From Harmothoe impar (Eukaryota; Annelida; Polychaeta; Phyllodocida; Polynoidae), in the NCBI GenBank assembly GCA_947462335.1, contig OX381719.1, forward strand, positions 64,830,808 to 64,894,807: a stretch of DNA of 64,000 nt, written 5' to 3'. How positions within the stretch are numbered: the first letter of the stretch is position 1; the number at the start of each line of letters is the position of its first letter. Positions 59,314 through 64,000 of the stretch are shown piece by piece. The translations under genes and the position numbers were made by a program. The notes under the pieces were generated by a model. The model was not told the origin of the DNA and searched no databases. It was given only the letters and a program-made list of their open reading frames with translations.

Positions 59314-59560
59314 GGCCAAAAAAAAAAAGGTTTGTTTCAGGTCACCCAACGACCCTATCAAAAGAGGGCAGACCGTCTTTTTTATATGCAATTTTGAAGA
59401 AATTTACATGTTTTTACCCTTTTTTGGTTAATTTTGGGGGATTCAAAAAGTTGGTTTGTACATTCATGTTAAAAAAAAAAGAAAAAAAAAGAAAAATCCG
59501 ACCTACCGACCCTACATATTCTTGCCATGTTATCTGAAACAAACTTCTTTTTTTTTTGCC
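59314..59560. mobile_element. ~247-bp MITE with A/T-rich inverted ends
   Basis: Ends GGCCAAAAAAAAAAAGG-TTTGTTTCAG and CTGAAACAAA-CTT(T)nGCC are inverted repeats of ~27 bp, with TCA on each side as a likely 3-bp target duplication. The interior has poly-A tracts near 59470-59493. Confidence 0.65.
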
Positions 59561-59744
59561 TCACCAAAAAAGACTAAAGTATGCCATCTACCATCGGAAA
59601 GCTCTGATCATGGGCTTTCCAGATATGATGCGTGTGAAAAAAAAGTTGTGAACAATCCAAGATGGCTGCCAAAAGCCAAGATGGCCACCAAAATATCAGA
59701 ATTCAATCTCCCATGACCTAAATATGGCTTAGAATACTGTTTTA

Positions 59745-59830
59745 ACACTGCCTAGCAACGGCTATTCTTATTGTTTTTCTCCCTCACAACACATATTTCC
59801 ATGGTCCTTGGGTTCATTATAAACAAGCAT
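59745..59830 (+). repeat. Fragment of the 146-bp satellite
   Basis: CCTAGCAACGGCTATTCTTATTG, then the Leu-poor AT stretch and TTTCCATGGTCCT, match the unit at 34776-35503. It is a single partial copy, about 24 kb away. Confidence 0.6.
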
Positions 59831-60230
59831 GGCAACAACTAAATAACCTTGGATCCGTCTAGGACTGCCCGGCTAGGCAAGTCGTACAAGGCTTTGAGGA
59901 CCACACTCGACCGTTTGAGGATCCAGGATATTCTGTGATGTGAGGTAGATAAAGAAACATAATGGCTGTTGCTTAGCTTGTTATGGTGTAGGGTAGGTAC
60001 TGTTTCATAGTAACATGTGGGCTTTTTCACAAAAAAGGGGCGCAATTTTTTTGGTCCCCACCCAAATCCACCAACCCCCTTGTTGTTAAAAAATTACTAC
60101 TCCCTTTGTTTCTCTTTGACTCTGCAGGTAAGTGATGTAGATGAAGGGAGGTGAAACATGGGTGGGCACAGACAGGGGACTGCAATAAATCTTCTATTAG
60201 TCACCCATCTCTGCACGTGAACATCCTGCT

Positions 60231-60457
60231 CTTAGCAATGAAGGCAAGTAGCGAGACATTCTAGGTTAACACTTGGCAATGCACATTCCATACATCGTAA
60301 AATGGAAACAGACTTCTTACCCCTACCTAAATTCCCTACAGTGTAAGAGCAGGAGATTAAGGTAGGGGTAAGAAGTCTGTTTCCATTTTACGATGTATGG
60401 AATGTGTATTGCCCAGTGTTAACCTAGAATGTCTCCCCACTTGCCTTCATTGCTAAG
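60231..60457. repeat. Local inverted duplication
   Basis: 98-bp arms (60231-60328 and 60360-60457) around a 31-bp loop. Copy 1 has only the right-arm orientation (about 48735-48835), so the left arm was added in copy 2 as an inverted copy. Confidence 0.75.
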
Positions 60458-61260
60458 GATGCCATTCAGTGCAAATCCTATATAAAGCTACCTCACAGAG
60501 ACCCCCATGTGACATTGGTGAGGGAGTTATTGACCACCTCCACAGAATGCCTATTGGTCAGCCTTTCCTACACTCAGGTATCTACGGCTTGCTTTCAGGA
60601 ATCCCTCTCACTGTCTTACCCAAGTGTCCCTCCTTTCTTGAACTGATTGCTTCCCATACATTTCCTATCAATTCAAATTCTAACCGCTGGTAGGTGAGAT
60701 TCTTGCAGTTACCCTATGTTTCATTACTACTCACACTTCCATTTCTAAATGAGTCATACTGTTTGGGCCTAAACACAGTAAAATACATGAAAATAGTACA
60801 GAGAACCCTGTTTCATATTCATGTGCAGTTAGTTTGTTAGGTCCCTTTTTTAAATATAAATACAAACATCTTGTTTGTAAGTCTCTGTGCAAGTTTAGTC
60901 ACTCTTATTCTCTTTGAAAAGATGCAAGATTTGGCACATTGTACAATTTCCTACATGCTACAGATATTTTAAACTTAGAAAGGATTTCTTGAAAACAACA
61001 GTGACATTGAAATGAGTTGTTTTTGTATATCAAATAATCTAATTAGAGATTATGTAGTTCAGTAGCAGATCTGAGCTCATTCGCAGCTCCTGAAAGCTCT
61101 CAGTAGATACTGGAATCTCTGCTATCAGTTACTGGACAGGGGAGTGATTCAATGTGGTTCCTGTAGCTCAATGTTTACTGGCAGAGCAGTGCCATAGGAG
61201 ACAGCACTTTGTGTGAGGAATGCACTGGTCTGTATTACTGATCGAAAGTTGGGTGGTTTT

Positions 61261-62650
61261 GGATGGTATCAAATATGACACACATACATTTGAAAGCTTG
61301 CATGAGTATGGTCACTTGAATTATGTATTTTCTATCATCTGTTTGATTTGATGTTTATTTGTGAAGGAGTTGATGCGTTGGTACTGTGTAAATAACGAAC
61401 GAATAAAGAACGAAATAAAATAGGAAAAATGAATGCAGATCACTGATTAGATAGCTGGGCAAAGACTAAATCGCATTCCATTAATTGGCCAAGCCTTGAG
61501 GCCCATTGCCATTTATGTTGCCCCTGGGATGGTAGCAATATTAGCTTGTGGAAAAGTGAGCATTCCAGAAAGTTTGGCAGGAAGTGATAACTACTTGCTG
61601 ATCAAAGGGGCACCGAAATGAGGAGGGACGGAGTATAGAAAAGTACATGTTTGAGGCCAGAATATCAAGTGCAAAATTATAAAGTATTCTTTTGCTACTC
61701 ATAAAATGGAACAAAAAATACCCTGCTCCACTCCTACTGAAGGAAAGAATTGTCTGTCACTGAGTTTTTATAATTCAACCTCTAAATAATTAAATGTCTA
61801 ATTAGCAAACACTGAATCCGTCTGGTGTATTTTAACTTAGCTTGCAAACACTTACCACCTAATTGTCACCCTGCCTGTTTGTGGTGTAACTCATTAGTAA
61901 CTGCTGGAGTTATGGATGGAGACATCAAACTTTGAAGAAGATGATTAGACCTGATGGAAGCTGACAGGAGGCTGTGCAAATGATAATTTTAGGTCAAATC
62001 ATTGTATTTTCATATCCTGATCCAATGCCTATTAGAGAGATCAGTCTCTCCGGAATGCACAACAGACTAATTTGATAATTCAATGCGCAGAATCCAGAGG
62101 AGTTCATACATTCTGCTGTGTGTAAATCAGCACAATCCTCCTCAATAATTAATTGAGATGTCAAAGTTGTGGTGTACAGCGGCCGATTTAGTTTCATTGC
62201 AGCCGTCTCACATCGCTTATTAATTCACTAGTGTGACTACGACTTGTCATGGTCATCAATATCTGTTTAAGGTGTTTATTTAAGATCTTTTAAGATTATT
62301 TTACCATAATTAAGTTGAGCATCCTATACAAGATGCAGCCAGATTCTATGATAATGGCATGTCTAAATGAAGTATGAGCAGGGTTGCTTTCTCTCCCTTT
62401 TTATTAGAATAGATATGGGATATGTAGAGGGTGAAGCTGTATAGAAAAGAGCTTTTGATTCCTGGTTATATTCCCTTTGCATGTATACACATCTAGTTCT
62501 CATTTTGCCTGACTTGTAATCATTTGTAACTGACAGACTTGTGTTTAATTAAAACTGTGCAGGTGCTTCATTCTACAAATAGTTGGTACATGCCCTACTG
62601 GTGGCTTAGATCAGTTGTTGAATTAAAAATGCACTCAATATTTTCTGTAG
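61261..62650. other. Non-coding DNA
   Basis: AT-rich, no gene or well-defined repeat recognised. Confidence 0.4.
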
Positions 62651-62715
62651 GAAATGCTAACGGTGACGTTGGGATGAGAAGATACCATGACACCTCATGG
62701 TGCCCCCTTAGGGAG
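62651..62715 (+). other. Candidate 65-nt exon
   Basis: Acceptor TATTTTCTGTAG before it and donor GAG|GTATGT after it. Only one of three frames is open, giving a short peptide with DVGMRRYHDTSWCPLRE. Composition is richer in G and C than the surroundings. I do not recognise the protein. Confidence 0.25.
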
Positions 62716-64000
62716 GTATGTAGATGACATGTAGCAGGTCTGTGTATACAGTAAGAGGCATCATAGGGCAGCCATTTATACCTTTGTATGCTGTCTGCCA
62801 CTACAAGTCAACTTTCTAAACAACACCCATATATATCTGGGGTAGGCTCAGAAATTGTAAAGGTCAGTTTGTGTTACACAAACCAGCTTACCCTGTGTTA
62901 AAGTTTGTATATCAGATGATTGGGGCCCAAAGTGAATTTCTTTAAAAATAAGTCAGGATGTTCACAAACATATTTACCTTTTTTCGCTTTTTTACACTGT
63001 GAATTTCTACTTGCTCAGGCCAACTCCTGCATATCTTGTAGGGGTCTCCCATAAACTTTCTATACCTTCATCATTAGTTATTGAAGTTTCTCAGCTTGTG
63101 GGTAAAGCTGAGCTCATTTACAGCTCAAAAAGTCATTTAGCAGGTAATGAATTCCTTTATCAGGGAGTTGACAGGGGAGTGATTCACAAAGGTTTCTAAA
63201 GCTCTATTTCTGCAATCAGAGCTTTGTCACAATGGGGAACTTTACATGTGTGGAGTATTTTATAGACACAAATTCAATGTGCATCTGGACAGACATGTGC
63301 TATCATTATGGGAGCGACTACTGAAGTGGCATGTGCATATTGATATACTTTTCATATTCCCATAGCTTTAACTGTTTTTTTTGAGAATGCCATGTAAATC
63401 AACCCCTGATTCTTAATCGCTAAACTGACATAGATTTCAATAATAAGGCAACACAGATGAATAGGGGCTGAATTGATGGTAAATGTCAGTATGGAAGTCC
63501 TTAGTTTGGGCCTGCAAAACAAGTTTTCCAAAGACCAATTTGTGCATTATTGATTCCCCTGCCTTGAGGCTCATTTCCCAGTCACAATGACTCTCTGAGG
63601 CCTACTGCTGTGCAAGTAAGAGCTAATAGGTCATTTGCGAGATTGGAGCGACAATTCTGACAATTAAAATACTTTGTGGAGAGTATGAGGAATTAAAATA
63701 GTTTTTCTCTTATATCAGAAAAACAATGCTACTACTATGCTAGAGGCATAATAGACAGTGAGAACCTAGGAAGGATGGCTGTGTAAATGGACAACTCTAA
63801 TGATTTTGCAGCCTGATTCCTTTGTTTCCAAAGGATATGTATCATAATAACAATGCTACTATAGTTCTAGCTATAAAATATACCGTGAGCAGCTAGGAAC
63901 ACCACTACCTATCTTTGTGTAGTTTGTTCTCTATGTGCACTTTGCATGACAAGACGAGATAAAGGAACTATTTGTATGATCCATGCCCTCGGAGCGTTTG
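62716..64000. other. Non-coding DNA with a third, decayed duplication piece
   Basis: 63105-63230 resembles 49895-50035 and 61070-61210 (GAGCTCATT..CAGCTC..., GACAGGGGAGTGATTCA, then a TTTCTGCAATCAGAG-like end). It is a more decayed third copy of the end of the duplicated segment. Nothing else recognised. Confidence 0.4.

Larger units (their letters stand above)
57003..60005. other. 3-kb block absent from copy 1
   Basis: Copy 1 runs straight through at GAGCTATAGTAACGTG (48488-48503), whereas copy 2 has this block between GAGCTATA and GTAACATG. No clear terminal repeats or target duplication, so it may be composite. It contains the TCAAGGTCA array, three MITEs and a satellite fragment (listed separately), and no recognised gene. 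Confidence 0.55.
50445..61260 (+). repeat. Tandem segmental duplication, copy 2
   Basis: The diverged direct repeat of 40395-50100. It carries three changes not in copy 1: the foldback element 53717-56892, an extra ~3-kb block 57003-60005, and a local inverted duplication at 60231-60457. Its start is itself tandemly repeated (about 50450-50700 and 50700-50910). No gene is seen. Confidence 0.8.

Overview
This is a 64-kb stretch of an animal nuclear genome, most likely a marine invertebrate; I cannot name the phylum. It is AT-rich, mostly non-coding and packed with metazoan-type transposable elements (LINE, Ty3/gypsy, MITEs, a tRNA-derived repeat). I see no complete host gene, only a few weak exon candidates (38.0-38.9 kb and 62.65 kb).

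The left third is a nest of mobile elements. A 5'-truncated LINE on the minus strand spans roughly 3.9-27.5 kb and is cut into three collinear pieces. One break holds a 12.7-kb Ty3/gypsy retrotransposon (4366-17078) with ~99% identical LTRs, a gag and a pol each broken by one stop codon, and a large intact third ORF of 1085 codons. The other break holds an 8.65-kb, almost perfect palindrome (18454-27105). It is flanked by GATAGC on both sides, and each 4.3-kb arm carries one copy of an unrecognised 288-aa gene pointing to the centre. Its AG...CT ends and 6-bp target duplication resemble Polinton/Maverick insertions, but no Polinton core gene is visible.

The middle (27.5-40 kb) is non-coding with a five-copy 146-bp satellite, hairpins, small MITEs and a pseudo-tRNA. 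The right part (about 40.4-61.3 kb) is an old direct tandem duplication of a ~10-kb segment. Comparing the two copies reveals later insertions with their empty sites: a 1683-bp element at TTAA in copy 1, and a 3176-bp foldback element with a 7-bp target duplication plus a local inverted duplication in copy 2.

The strongest candidates for something undescribed are the palindromic element with its orphan gene and host-factor-like terminal motifs, the gypsy lineage with its zinc-finger/proline-rich third ORF and its CTTCGGG-rich hairpins, and the tendency of this locus to form long inverted repeats at several scales.
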